Shown here piece after piece: positions 21,591 to 35,066 of a stretch of DNA of 64,000 bases. Within the stretch, counting starts at the first letter, position 1; every line of letters starts with the position of its first letter. The notes under the pieces are model-generated. The model worked only from the letters and a program-made list of their open reading frames with translations, had not been told where the DNA came from and did no database searches. The position numbers and the translations under genes were made by a program. Source of the DNA: Pycnopodia helianthoides (Eukaryota > Echinodermata > Asteroidea > Forcipulatida > Asteriidae); assembly GCA_032158295.1 (NCBI GenBank), contig CM063248.1, positions 21,539,273 through 21,603,272 of the forward strand. Direction: 5' to 3'.

Positions 21591-22662
21591 CTGCGCCGTC
21601 AAACAGACTTTCTCCTGTGTCTGGAGGGACATAAGTAAACATAAAAAAAAATCTGTGCTATCAACAGACTTCCTCCTGTGTTTGGAGTGACGCAGAGTCT
21701 ACATCAATGAGAAAAATCTGTGCCGTCACATAGTTTTTCTCCTGTGTTTAAAGTGACGCAGAGTCTACGTCAATAAGAAAAATCTGTACTATCAAAGGAC
21801 TTTCTCCTGTGTTTGGAGTGACGAGAGTCTACATCAATAAGAAAAATCTGTACTATCAACAGACTTTCTCCTGTGTTTCGAGTGACGCAGAGTCTTCAGC
21901 ATAAGAAAAATCTGTGCCATCACACAGACTTTCTCCTGTGTTTAGTGTGACGCAGAATCTACATCATTATGAAAAATCTGTGCCGTCACACAGACTCTCT
22001 TCGTGTTTGGGTGACGCAGAAACTACATCAAGCAGCAAAATCTGTGCTATCAACAGACTTTCTCCTGTATTTGGAGAGATGCAAAGTTTACATTAAGAAG
22101 AAAAATCTGTGCTATCAGCAGACTTTCTCCTCTGTTTGGAGTGACGCAGAGTCCTCAGCAATAAGAAAAATCAGTGCCATCACACAGACTTCCTCCTGTG
22201 TTTGGTGTGACGCAGAATCTACATCATTAAGAAAAATCTGTGCCGTCACACAGACTCTCTCTGTCGTGTTTGGCTTGACGCAGAGTCTACATCAAGCAGA
22301 AAAATCTTTGCTGTCACACAAACTTCTCCAATGTTTGGAGTGACGCAGAGTCTACACAATAAGAAAAATCTGTACTATCAACAGACTTTCTCCTGTGTTT
22401 GGAGTGACGCAGAGTCTATATCAATAAGAAAAATCTGTACTATCAACAGACTTTCTCCTGTGTTTTGAGTGATGCAGAGTCACATCAATAAGAAAAACCT
22501 GTGCTATCAGCAGACTTTCTGCTGTGTTTTGAGTGATGCAGAGTCTACATAAATAAGAACAATCTGTACTAACAACAGATTTTCTCCTATGTTTGGCGTG
22601 ACGCAGAGTCTACATCAATAAGAAAAAACATGTGCAGTTACACTAACTTTCTTCTGTGTTTT
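21591..22662 (-). repeat. 65/66-bp satellite, reverse
   Basis: About 16 units between two cassettes. Sequence quality improves gradually along the block. Confidence 0.88.
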
Positions 22663-22950
22663 TGACAATGATTGTTGGCAGGTCCAGATTAACAAACAGG
22701 ACAGTTGCAAACAGCTTGAAGACTTAAGGTTTGGTCCAAAAAAAGAAGACGAAACATACCTTGGTAAGTCAGGTTCTTTTTAGAAGCACTAGCCTCAAGG
22801 AGATGCAACCAATGTCTGGTTAAATAAGTCCTTGCAGTCCACTGGTTCATCAGCTAGTAAAGGTTCATGAGGGAATTAAAACAACATTTACAATTTATTT
22901 TGTGATTTGTTTCTATTGTACAATCATGTAAAAGACTTTGTTTGTAGAAG
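22663..22950 (+). repeat. Exon-like cassette, copy 5
   Basis: Acceptor side reads TTTTTGACAATG, so the AG of the other copies is AA and the canonical acceptor is lost. The donor CTTGGTAAGTCAGG is kept. Several single-base deletions break the internal frame. Confidence 0.85.
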
Positions 22951-23301
22951 CTGCGCGTCAAATAGACTTTCTCCTGTGTCTGGAGGGACATAAGTCAACA
23001 TAAAAACAAAATCTGTGCTATCAACAGACTTCCCCTGTGTTTGGAGTGACGCAGAGTCTACATCAATGAGAAAAATCTGTGACGTCACATAGTTTTTCTC
23101 CTGTGTTTAAAGTGACGCAGAGTCTACGTCAATAAGAAAATCTGTGCTATCAGCAGAATTTCTCCTTTGGAGTGACGCAGAGTCTTACATCTATAAGAAC
23201 AATCTGTACTAACAACAGATTTTCTCCTATGTTTGGAGTGACGCAAGTCTACATCAATAAGAAAAAACATGTGCAGTTACACTAACTTTCTTCTGTGTTT
23301 T
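22951..23301 (-). repeat. 65-bp satellite, reverse, five units
   Basis: A short run of about five units between cassettes 5 and 6, the shortest spacing seen (about 640 bp cassette to cassette). Confidence 0.88.
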
Positions 23302-23601
23302 TGACAGTGATTGTTGGCAGGTCCAGGATTAACAAACAGGACAGTTGCAGACAGCTTGAAGACTTAAGGTTTGGTCCAAAAAAAGAAGACGAAAACATAC
23401 CTTGGTAAGTCAGGTTCTTTTCTTTAGAAGCACTAGCCTCAAGGAGATGCAACCGATGTCTGGTTGATTTAAGTCCTTGCAGTCCACTGGTTCATCAGCT
23501 AGTAACAGGTTCATGAGGGAAATTAAAACAACATTTACAATTTAGTTTTGGTGATTTGTTTCTATTGTACAATCATAGTAAAAGGACTTTGTATGTAGAA
23601 G
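23302..23601 (+). repeat. Exon-like cassette, copy 6 (best preserved)
   Basis: This copy shows all internal-exon signals in order. A branch-point-like TTACACTAAC is followed by a pyrimidine tract ending TTTTTGACAG (to 23,307), a 97-nt segment (23,308-23,404), and the donor CTTG/GTAAGTCAGG (GT at 23,405). The 97-nt segment has one open frame of 31 full codons, including residues GRSRINKQDSCRQLEDL and ending near ENIP. The exon length is not a multiple of three, so tandem copies could not be joined in frame. I do not recognise the peptide. The distal 200 bp has no clear role. Confidence 0.85.
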
Positions 23602-24427
23602 CTGCGCCGTCAAATAGACTTTCTCCTGTGTCTGGAGGGACATAAGTCAACATCAAAAAGAAAAATCTGTGCTATCAACAGACTTCCTCCTGTGTTTGGA
23701 GTGACGCAGAGTCTACGTCAATAAGAAAAATCTGTGCTATCAGCAGACTTTCTCCTGTGTTTGGAGTGACGCAGAGTCTACATCTATAAGAACAATCTGT
23801 ACTAACAACAGATTTTCTCCTATGTTTGGAGTGACGCAGAGTCTACATCAATAAGAAAAGTCTGCACCATCACACATACCTTCCCCAGTGTTTGAAGTGA
23901 GGTAATTTTACATCAATAACAAATATCTGTGCTGTCACAAAGACATTCTCCTGTGTTTGGAGTGACGCAGAGTCTACATCATTAAGAAAAATCTGTGCTG
24001 TCACACAGACTTTCTCCTATGTTTGGAGTGACGAAGAGTCTTCAGCAATAAGAAAAACCTGTGTTGTTTCACAGACTTTCTCCCTTGTTTGGAGTGATGC
24101 AGAGTCTACATCGATAAAAAAACAAATCTGTGCTGTCACACAGACTATCTCCAGTGTTTAGAATGACGCAGAGTCTTCAGAAATGAGAAAAATATGTGCT
24201 GTCACACATACTTTCCCGATCTTTTAAAGTTATGCAGAGTCTACATAAATAGGAAAAGTCTGCGCCATCACACAAACATTCTTCAGTGTTTGAAGTGAGG
24301 CAGAGCTTACATCAATAACAAATGTCTGTGCTGTCACACAGACATTCTCATGAGTTTGGATTGATGCAAAGTCTACATCAATAAGAAAAAAACATGTGCA
24401 GTTACACTAACTTTCTCGTGTGTTGTT
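23602..24427 (-). repeat. 65/66-bp satellite, reverse
   Basis: About 12-13 units, including variants with TCCCGATCTTTTAAAGTTAT and TGTTTGAAGTGAGGCAGAGC that recur near 26.76 and 34.6 kb. These variants mark a higher-order block always found just upstream of a cassette or cassette-like position. Confidence 0.88.
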
Positions 24428-24725
24428 TGACAATGATTGTTGGCAGGTCCAGGATTAACAAACAGGACAGTTGCAGACAGATTGAGGACTTAAGTTTTGG
24501 TCCAAAAAAAGAAGACGAAAACATACCTTGGTGAGTCAGGTTCTTTTCTTTAGAAGCACTAGCCTCAAGGAGATGCAACCGATGTCTGGTTGATTTAGTG
24601 CTTGCAGTCCACTGGTTCATCAGCTACTAACAGGTTCATGAGGGAAATTAAAACAACATTTACAATTTATTTTGGTGATTTTTGTCTAATGTACAATCAT
24701 GGTAAAAGGACTTTGTATGTAGAAG
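24428..24725 (+). repeat. Exon-like cassette, copy 7
   Basis: Acceptor side is TTTGACAATG (AG lost, creating an ATG). The donor is changed to GGTGAGTCAGG, still a valid GT donor. The frame from that ATG is open for about 33 codons to a TGA at the donor. Confidence 0.85.
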
Positions 24726-27700
24726 CTGCGCCGTCAAACAGACTTTCTCCTGTGTTTGGAGGGACATAAGTCAACATCAAAAAGAAAAATCTGTGCTATC
24801 AACAGACTTCTTCCTGTGTTTGGAGTGACGCAGAGTCTACATCAAAAAGAAAAATCTGTACTATCAACAGACTTTCTCCTGTGTTTCGAGTGACGCAGAG
24901 ACTACATCCGTAAGAAAAATCTGTCCTTTCAACAGACTTTCTACTGTGTTTGTTGTGACGCAGAGTCTACATCATTAAGAAAAATCTGTGCTTTCAACAG
25001 ACTTTCTCCTGTGTTTGGAGTGACGCAGAGTCTACATCAATAAGAAAAATTTAAGCTATCAAAAGACTTTCTCCTGTGTTTTGAGAGATGCAGAGTCTAC
25101 ATCAATATGAAAAATATGTGCTAAAAACAGACTTTCTTCAGTGTTTGGAGTGACGCAGAGCCTACATCAATAAGAAAAATCTGTGCTATCAACAGACTTT
25201 CTCCTGTGTTTGGAGTGACGTAGAGTCTACATCAATAAGAAAAATCTGTGCTATCAACAGACTTCTTCCTGTGTTTGGAGTGACGCAGTCTACATCAATA
25301 AGAAAAATCTGTACTATCAACAGACTTTCTCCTGTGTTTTGAGTGACGCAGAGACTACATCAGTAAGAAAAATCTGTACTATCAAAGGACTTTCTCCTGT
25401 GTTTGGAGTGACGAAGAGTCTACATCAATAAGAAAAATCTGTACTATCAACAGACTTTCTCTGTGTTTCGAGTGACGCAGAGTCTTCAGCAATAAGAAAA
25501 ATCTGTGCCATCACACACACTTTCTCCTGTGTTTCGAGTGACGCAGAGTCTACATCATAAAAAAATCTGTGCCATCACACAGACTTTTTCCTGTGTTTAG
25601 TGTGACGCAGAATCTACATCATTATGAAAAATCTGTGCCGTCACACAGACTATCTTTCGTGTTTGGAGTGACGCAGAGACTACATCAAGCAGCAAAATCT
25701 GTGCTATCAACAGACTTTCTCCTGTATTTGGAGAGATGCAAAGTTTACATTAAGAAGAAAAATCTGTGCTATCAGCAGACTTTCTCCTGTTTGGAGTGAC
25801 GCAGAGTCTCAGCATTAAGAAAAATCGTGCCATCACACAGACTTCCTCCTGTGTTTGTGTGTGACACAGAATCTACATCATTAAGAAAAATCTGTGCTGT
25901 CACACAGACTCTCTCTGTCGTTTGGATTGACGCAGAGTCTACATCAATAAGAAAAATCTTTGCTGTCACAAAACTTCCTCCAATGTTTGGAGTGACGCAG
26001 AGTCTACACCAATAAGAAAAATTGTACTATCAACAGACTTTTTCCTGTGTTTGGAGAGATGCAGAGTCTACATCAATATGAAAAATCTGTGCTTTCAAAA
26101 GACTTTCTCCTGTGTTTGGAGTAATGTAGAGTCTACATCAATAAGAAAAATCTGTGTTGTCACACAGACTTTCTCCCTTGTTTGGAGTGATGCAGAGTCT
26201 ACATCAATAAGAAAAATCTGTGCCGTCACACAGACTTTCTCCTGTGTTTTGAGTGATGCAGAGTCAACATCAATAAGAAAAATCTGTGCTATCAGCAGAC
26301 TTTCTCCTGTGTTTGGAGTGACGCAGAGTCTACATCAATAAGAAAAATCTGCGGTTTGAACAAAATTTCTCCTTTGTTTGGAGTGATGCAGAGTCTACAT
26401 CGATAAAGAAAAATTTGTACTGTCACACAGACATTCTCATAAGTTTGGAGTGATGAAGAGTCTACATCAATAAGAAAAATCTGGGCTGTCACACAGACTT
26501 TCTCCCTTGTTTGGAGTGATGCAGAGTCTACATCGATAAAGAAAAATTTGTGCTGTCACACAGACTTTCTCCTGTGTTTGGAGTGACGAAGAGTCTACAT
26601 CAATAAGAAAAATCTGTGGTATCAACAGACTTTCTCCTGTGTTTGGAGTGACGTAGAGTCTACATCAATATGAAAATTCTGTGCTATCAACAGACTTTCT
26701 CCTGTGTTTGGAGTGACGTAGAGTCTACATCAATGAGAAAAATCTGTGCTGTCACACATACTTTTCCTGGTCTTTTAAAGTTATGCAGAGTCTACATTAA
26801 TAGGAAAAGTCTGCGCCATCACACATACCTTCCCCTGTGTTTGAAGTGAGGCAGAGTTTACATCAATAACAAATATCTGTGCTGTCACACAGACATTCTC
26901 ATAAGTTTGGAATGATGCAAAGTGTACATCAATAAGAAAAAAACATGTGCAGTTACACTAACTTTCTCCTGTGTTTTGAGTGACGCAGAGACTACATCAG
27001 TAAGAAAAATCTGTGCTTTCAACAGACTTTCTCCTGTGTTTGGAGTGACGCAGAGTCTACATCAATAAGAAAAATCTAAGCTATCAACAGACTTTTTCCT
27101 GTGTTTGGAGAGATGCAGAGTCTACATCAATATGAAAAATCTGTACTTTCAACAGACTTTCTCCTGTGTTTGAAGTGATGAAGAGTCTACATAAATAAGA
27201 AAAATCTCTGCTATCAACAGACTTTCTCCTGTGTTTGGAGTGACGCAGAGTCTACATCAATAAGAAAAATCTGCGCTATCAACAGAATTTCTCCTGTGTT
27301 TGGAGTGATGCAGAGTCTACATAAATAAAAAAAATATGTGCCGTCACACAAACTTTCTCCTGTGTTTGGAGTGATGAAGAGTCTACATCAATAAGAAAAA
27401 TCTGTGCTGTCACAGATGCAGAGTCTACATTGTTAAAGAAAAATTTGTGCTGTCACACAGATTTTCTCCTGTGTTTGGAGTGATGAAGAGTCTACATCAA
27501 TAAGAAAAATCTCTGCTATCAACAGACTTTCTCCTGTGTTTGGAGTGACGCAGAGTCTACATCAATAAGAAAAATCTGTGTTGTCATACAGACTTTCTCC
27601 CTTGTTTGGAGTGATGCAGAGTCTACATCAATAAGAAAAATCTGTGCTGTCACACAGACATTCTCATAAGTTTGGAGTGATGAAGAGTCTACATCAATAA

Positions 27701-30700
27701 GAAAAATCTGGGCTGTCACACAGACTTTCTTCCTTGTTTGGAGTGATGCAGAGTCTACATCGTTAAAGAAAAATTTGTGCTGTCACACAGATTTTCTCGT
27801 GTGTTTGGAGTGATGAAGAGTCTACATCAATAAGAAAAATCTCTGCTATCAACAGACTTTCTCCTGTGTTTGGAGTGACGCAGAGTCTACATCAATAAGA
27901 AAAATCTGCGCTATCAACAGAATTTCTCCTGTGTTTGGAGTGACGCAGAGTCTACATAAATAAAAAAAATATGTGCCGTCACACAAACTTTCTCCTGTGT
28001 TTGGAGTGATGAAGAGTCTACATCAATAAGAAAAATCTGTGCTGTCACAGATGCAGAGTCTACATTGTTAAAGAAAAATTTGTGCTGTCACACAGATTTT
28101 CTCCTGTGTTTGGAGTGATGAAGAGTCTACATCATTAAGAAAAATCTCTGCTATCAACAGACTTTCTCCTGTGTTTGGAGTGACGCAGAGTCTACATCAA
28201 TAAGAAAAATCTGTGCTATCAACAGACTTTCTCCTGTGTTTGGAGTGACGCAGAGTCTACATCAATAAGAAAAATCTGCGGTATCAACAAAATTTCTCCT
28301 TTGTTTGGAGTGATGCAGAGTCTACATCAATAAAGAAAAATTTGTGCTGTCACACAGACATTCTCATAAGTTTGGAGTGACGAAGAGTCTACATCAATAA
28401 GAAAAATCTGTGCTGTCACACAGACTTTCTCCCTTGTTTGGAGTGATGCAGAGTCTACATCGTTAAAGAAAAATTTGTGCTGTACACAGATTTTCTCCTG
28501 TGTTTGGAGTGATGAAGAGTCTACATCAATATGAAAAATCTCTGCTATCAACAGACTTTCTCCTGTGTTTGGAGTGACGCAGAGTCTACATCAATAAGAA
28601 AAATCTGCGCTATCAACAGAATTTCTCCTGTGTTTTGAGTGATGCAGAGTCAACATCAATAAGAAAAATCTGTGCCATCAGCAGACTGTCTCCTGTTTTT
28701 GGAGTGACGCAGAGTCTACAGCAATAAGAAAAATCTGTGCTGTCACTCAGACTTTCTCGCTTGTTTGGAGTGATGCAGAGTCTACAACGATAAAGAAAAA
28801 TCTGTGCTGTCACTCAGACTTTCTCCTGTGTTTGGAGTGACGAAGAGTCTACATCAATAAAAAAAATCTGTGCTATCAACAGACTTCTTCCTGTGTTTGG
28901 AGTGACGCAGAGTCTACATCAAAAAGAAAAATCTGTACTATAAACAGACTTTCTCCTGTGTTTCGAGTGACGCAGAGACTACATCCGTAAGAAAAATCGG
29001 TGCTTTCAACAGACTTTCTCCTGTGTTTGGAGTGACGCAGAGTCTACATCATTAAGAAGAATCTGTGCCATCACACAGACTTTCTCCTGTGTTTAGTGTG
29101 ATGTAGAATTCACAATATTAGGAAAAATCTGTGTCTTCACACAGACTATCTCTCTCGTGTTTGGAGTGACCCAGAGTCAACATCAAGCAGAAAAATCTAA
29201 GCTATCAACAGACTTTCTCCTGTGTTTGGAGTGACGCAGAGTCTACATCAATAAGAAAAATCTGTGGTATCAACAAAATTTCTGCTGTGTTTGGAGTGAG
29301 GCAGAGTCTACATCAATAAGAAAAATCTGTGCCATCACACAGACTTTCTCCTGTGTTTGGAGTGATGTAGAATTCACAATATTAAGAAAAATCTGTGCCG
29401 TCACACAGACTTTCTCTCTCGTGTTTGGAGTGACGCCGAGTTTACATGAAGCAGAAAAATCTAAGCTGTCAACAGACTTTTTCCTGTGTTTGGAAAGATG
29501 CAGAGTCTACATCAATATGAAAAATATGTGCTAAAAACAGACTTTCTTCTGTGTTTGGAGTGACGCAGAGTCTACATCAGTATGAAAATCATGTGCTACA
29601 AATAGACTTTCTTCTGTGTTTGGAGTGATGCAGAGCCTATTTCAATAACGAAAATCTGTGCTGTCACACAGACTTTCTCCTGTGTTTGGAGTGACGCAGA
29701 GCCTACATCAATAAGAAAAATCTGTGATGTCACACAGACTTTCTCCTGTGTTTGGAGAGACGCAGAGTCTACATCAGTATGAAAAATATGTGCTACAAAT
29801 AGACTTTCTTCTGTGTTTGGAGTGATGCAGAGCCTATTCAATAACGAAAATCTGTGCTGTCACACAGACTTTCTCCTGTGTTTGGAGTGACGCAGAGTCT
29901 ACATCAATAAGAAAAATCTGTGCTATCAACAGACTTTCTTCTGTGCTTAGAGTAATGCAGAGTCCTTCAGCATAAAGAAAAATCTGTGCCATCACACAGA
30001 CTTTCTCCTGTGTCTAGTGTGACACAGAATTCACATCATTAAGAAAAATCTGTAACGTCACACAGACTTTCTCGCTTGTTTGGAGTGACGCAGAGCCTAC
30101 ATCAAGCAGAAAAATCTGTGCTATCACACAGAATTTCTCCTGTGTTTGGAGTGACGCAGAGTCTACATCAATAAGAAAAATCTGTGCCGTCACACACACT
30201 TTCTCCTGTGTTTTGAGTGATGCAGAGTCAACATCTATAAGAAAAATCTGTGCTATCAGCAGACTTTCTCCTGTGTTTGGAGTGATGCAGAGTCTACATC
30301 AATAAGAAAAATCTGTGCTGTCACACAGACTTTCTCCCTTGTTTGGAGTGATGCAGAGTCTACATCAATAAGAAAAATCTGTGCCATCACACAGACTTTC
30401 TCCCGTGTTTTGGAGTGATGCAGAGTCAACATCGATAAAGAAACAATTTGTGCTGTCACACAGACTTTCTCATAAGTTTGGAGTGATGAAGAGTCTTCAT
30501 CAATAAGAAGAATCTGCGCTGTCACAGATGCAGAGTCTACATTGTTAAAGAAAAATTGTGCTGTCACACAGATTTTCTCCTGTGTTTGGAGTGATGAAGA
30601 GTCTACATCAATAAGAAAAATCTGTGCTATCAACAGACTTTCTCCTGTGTTTGGAGTGACGCAGAGTCTACATCAATAAGAAAATTCTGCGGTATCAACA

Positions 30701-33700
30701 AAATGTCTCCTTTGTTTGGAGTGATGCAGAGTCTACATCGATAAAGAACAATTTGTGCTGTCACACAGACATTCTCATAAGTTTGGAGTGACGAAGAGTC
30801 TACATCAATAAGAAAAATCTGTGCTGTCACACAGACTTTCTCCCTTGTTTGGAGTGATGCAGAGTCTACATCGTTAAAGAAAAATTTGTGCTGTCACACA
30901 GATTTTCTCTTGTGTTTGGAGTGATGAATCACACAGACTTTCTCCTGTGTTTCCAGTGAAGCAGAGTCTACATCAAGCAGAGAAATCTGTGATATGAACA
31001 GACTTTCTCCTGTGTTTGGAGTGACGCAGAGTCTACATCAATAATAAAAATCTGTGCCGTCACACAGACTCTCTCTCATGTTTGGAGTGACGCAGAGTCT
31101 ACATCAAGTACAAAAATCTGTGCTATCAAAAGACTTTCTCCTGTGTATGGAGTGACGCAGAGTCTACATCAATAAGAAAAATCTGTGCCGTCACACAGAC
31201 TTTCTCCTGTGTTTTGAGTGATGCAGAGTCAACATCAATAAGAAAAATCTGTGCTGTCACACAGACTTTCTCCCTTGTTTGGAGTGATGCAGAGTCTACA
31301 TCAATAAGAAAAATCTGTGCCATCACACAGACTTTCTCCTGTGTTTTGAGTGTTGCAGAGTCAACATCAATAAGAAAAATCTGTGCTATCAGCAGACTTT
31401 CTCCTGTGTTTGGAGTGACGCACAGTCTACATCAATAAGAAGATCTGTGCTGTCACACAGACTTTCTCCCTTGTTTGGAGTGATGCAGAGTCTACATCGA
31501 TAAAGAAAAATTTGTGCTGTCACACAGACATTCTCATAAGTTTGGAGTGACGAAGAGTCTACATCAATAAGAAAAATCTGTGCTGTCACAGATGCAGAGT
31601 CTAAATTGTTAAAGAAAAATTTGTGCTGTCACACAGATTTTCTCCTGTGTTTGGAGTGATGAAGAGTTTACATCAATAAGAAAAATCTCTGCTATCAACA
31701 GACTTTCTCCTGTGTTTGGAGTGACGCAGAGTCTACATCAATAAGAAAAATCTGTGCCGTCACACAGACTTTCTCCTTTGTTTTGAGTGATGCAGAGTCA
31801 ACATCAATAAGAAAAATCTGTGCTATCAACATACTTTCTTCTGTGTTTGGAGTGACGCAGAATCTACATCATCAAGAAAATTCTGTGCTATCAACAGACT
31901 TTCTCCTGTGTTTGGAGTGACGCAGAGTCCTCAGCAATAAGAAAAATCTGCGCCATCACACAGACTCTCTCTCGTGTTTGGAGTGGCGCAGAGTCTACAT
32001 CAAGCAGAAAAATCTGTGCTATCAACAGACTTTCTCCTGTGTTTGGAGAGATGCAGAGTCTACATCAATATGAAAAATATGTGCTAAAAAAACAGACTTT
32101 CTCCTGTGTTTGGAGTGACGCAGAGTCTACATCAATAAGAGAAATCTGTGCCGTCACACAGACTTTCTCCTGTGTTTTGAGTGATGCAGAGTCAACATCA
32201 ATAAGAAAAATCTGTGCTACCAGCAGACTTTCTGCTGTGTTTGGAGTGACGCAGAGTCTACATCAATAAGAAAAATCTGTGGCATCACACTGTTTTTCTC
32301 CTGTGTTTGGAGTGACGCAGAGTCTACATCTATAAGAACAATCTGTACTATCAACAGACTTTCTCCTGTGTTTGGAGTGACGCAGAGTCCTCAGCAATAA
32401 GAAAAATCTGTGCAATAAACAGACTTTCTTCTGTGTTGGGAGTGACGCAGAGTCTACATCAATAAGAAAAATCTGTGCTATCAGCACACTTTCTCCTGTG
32501 TTTGGAGTGACGCAGAGTCCTCAGCAATAAGAAAAATCTGTGCCATCACACAGACTTCCTCCTGAGTTTGGTGTGACGCAGAATCTACATCATTAAGAAA
32601 AATCTGTGCTAACAACAGATTTTCTCCTGTGTTAGGAGTGACGCAGAGTCCTCAGCAAAAAGAAAAATCTGTGCCATCACACAGACTTCCTCCTGTGTTT
32701 GGTGTGACGCAGAATCTACATCATTAAGAAAAATCTGTACCGTCACACAGACTCTCTCTCTCGTGTTTTGCGTGACGAAGAGTCTACATCAATAAGAAAA
32801 ATCTTTGCTGTCACACAAACTTTCTCCAATGTTTGGTGTGACGCAGAGTCTACACCAATAAGAAAAATCTGTGCTACCAACGGACTTTCTCCTGTGTTTG
32901 GAGTGACGCAAAGTCTATATCAATAAGAAAAATCTGTGCTATCAACAGACTTTCTCATGTGTTTGGAGTGATGCAGAGTCTACATCAATAATAAAAAATC
33001 TGTGCCTGCACACAGACTTTCTCCTGTTTGGAGTGACGCAGAGTCTAGATCAATAAACAAAATCTGTGGCGTCCTACAGACTTTTTTCTGTGTTTGGAGT
33101 GATGCAGAGTCTACATCATAAAGAAAAAACTGTGCCGTCATATAGTTTTTCATCTGTTTATTGGAGTGAAGCAGAGTATACATCAATAAGAAAAATCTGT
33201 ACTATCAACATACTTTCTCCTGTGTTTGAAGTGAAGCAGAGTCTACATCAATAAACAAAATCTGTGCCGTCATACAGACTTTCTCCTGTGTTTGGAGTGA
33301 TGCAGAGTCTACATCAATAAAAAAAATCTGTGCCGTCACATAGTTTTTTTCCTGTGTTTGGAGTGACGCAGAGTCTACATCAATAATAAAAATCTGTGCC
33401 GTCACACAGACTCTCTCTCATGTTTGGAGTGACGCAGAGTCTACATCAAGTACAAAAATCTGTGCTATCAAAAGACTTTCTCCTGTGTTTGGAGTGACGC
33501 AGTCTAAATCAATAAGAAAAATCCGTGCTATCAACAGACTTCTCCTGTGTTTGGAGTGACGCAGAGTCTACATCAATAAGAAAAATCTGTGCCGTCACAC
33601 AGACTTTCTCCTGTGTTTGGAGTGATGCAGAGTCTACATCAGTAAGAAAAATCTGTGCTATAAACAGACTTTCTCCTGTGTTTGGAGTGACGCAGAGTCT

Positions 33701-34771
33701 ACATCAATACGAAAATCCTGTATTATCAACAGACTTTCTCCTGTGTTTGGAGTGACGCAAAGTCTACATCAATAAGAAAAATCTGTGCCGTCATACAGAC
33801 CTTCTCCTGTGTTTGGAATTAAAAAAAAACTGTGCCTCGCCACAAAAACTTTCTTTTGTAATTGGGGTGACCTATTGTCTATATGAAGCAGAAAAATCTG
33901 TGCTTTCACACAAACTTTCTCCTGTGTTTGGAGTGATGCAGAGTCTACATCAATAAACAAATCAGTGCTGTCACACAGACTTTCTCCTGTGTTTGGATTG
34001 ACAACTAGCTTACATAAATAAGAAAAACCTGTGCCGTCACAAGGACTTTCTCCGTTGTTTGGAGTGACGCAGAGTCTACATCAATAAGAAAAATCTGTGC
34101 TATAAACAGACTTTCTCCTGTGTTTGGAGTGACGCAGAGTCTACATCAATACGAAAATCCTGTATTATCAACAGACTTTCTCCTGTGTTTGGAGTGACGC
34201 AAAGTCTACATCAATAAGAAAAATCTGTGCCGTCATACAGACTTTCTCCTGTGTTTGGAATCAAAAAAAAACTTTGCCCCGCCACAAAAACTTTCTTTTG
34301 TAATTGGGGTGACCTATTATTGTCTATATGAAGCAGAAAAATCTGTGCTTTCACACAAACTTTCTCCTGTGTTTGGAGTGATGCAGAGTCTACATCAATA
34401 AACAAAATCAGTGCTGTCACACAGACTTTCTCCTGTGTTTGGATTGACCACTAGTTTACATAAATAAGAAAAACCTGTGCCGTCACAAGGACTTTCTCCG
34501 TTTTTTGGAGTGACGCAAAGTCTACATCAATAAGAAAAACATGTGCCGTCACACAAACTTTCCCTGGTGTTTAAAGTAATGCAGAGTTTACATAAATAGG
34601 AAAAGTCTGTGCCATCACACATACTTTCCCCAGTGTTTGAAGTGTGGCAGAGTCTACATCAAAAACAAAAATCTGTGCTGTCACACAGACATTCTCATGA
34701 GTTTAGAGTGATGCAAAGTCTACATCAATAAGAAAAAACATGTGCAGTTACACTAACTTTCTCCTGTGTTT
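24726..34771 (-). repeat. 65/66-bp satellite, reverse core array
   Basis: About 150 clean units. Recurrent higher-order marks include a partial unit GCTGTCACAGATGCAGAGTC (about 27,407, 28,039, 30,520 and 31,580) and CATTCTCATAAGTTTGGAGT (26,430, 27,660, 28,370, 30,770 and 31,530). At 26,880-26,960 a branch-point-like GTTACACTAAC is followed by ordinary units, so a cassette seems to have been lost there. The 33.68-34.02 kb block is duplicated at 34.12-34.46 kb (offset about 440 bp), including an interrupted unit with GAATTAAAAAAAAACT. There is no stable coding frame. Confidence 0.95.
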
Positions 34772-35066
34772 TGACAGTGATTGTTGGCAGGTTCAGGATT
34801 AACAAACAGGACAGTTGCACTCAGCTTGAGGACTTAAGTTTTGGTGAAAAAAGACAAAAATATACCTTGGTAAGTCAGGTTCTTTTCTTCAGAAGCACTA
34901 GCCTCAAGAAGATACAATCGATGTCGGGTTGATTAAGTGCTTGCATTGTCAACTGGTTTATAAGCTAGTAACAGGTTCATGAGGAAAATTAAAACAACAT
35001 TTACATTTTAGTTTGGTGATTTTTTTCTATTGTACAATCATGGTAAAAGGACTTTGTATGTAGAAG
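34772..35066 (+). repeat. Exon-like cassette, copy 8
   Basis: Has TTACACTAAC, the tract CTTTCTCCTGTG-TTTTGACAG and the donor CTTGGTAAGTCAGG. A deletion in the 97-nt segment (GGTGAAAAAAGAC in place of GGTCCAAAAAAAGAAGAC) changes its length. Confidence 0.85.
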
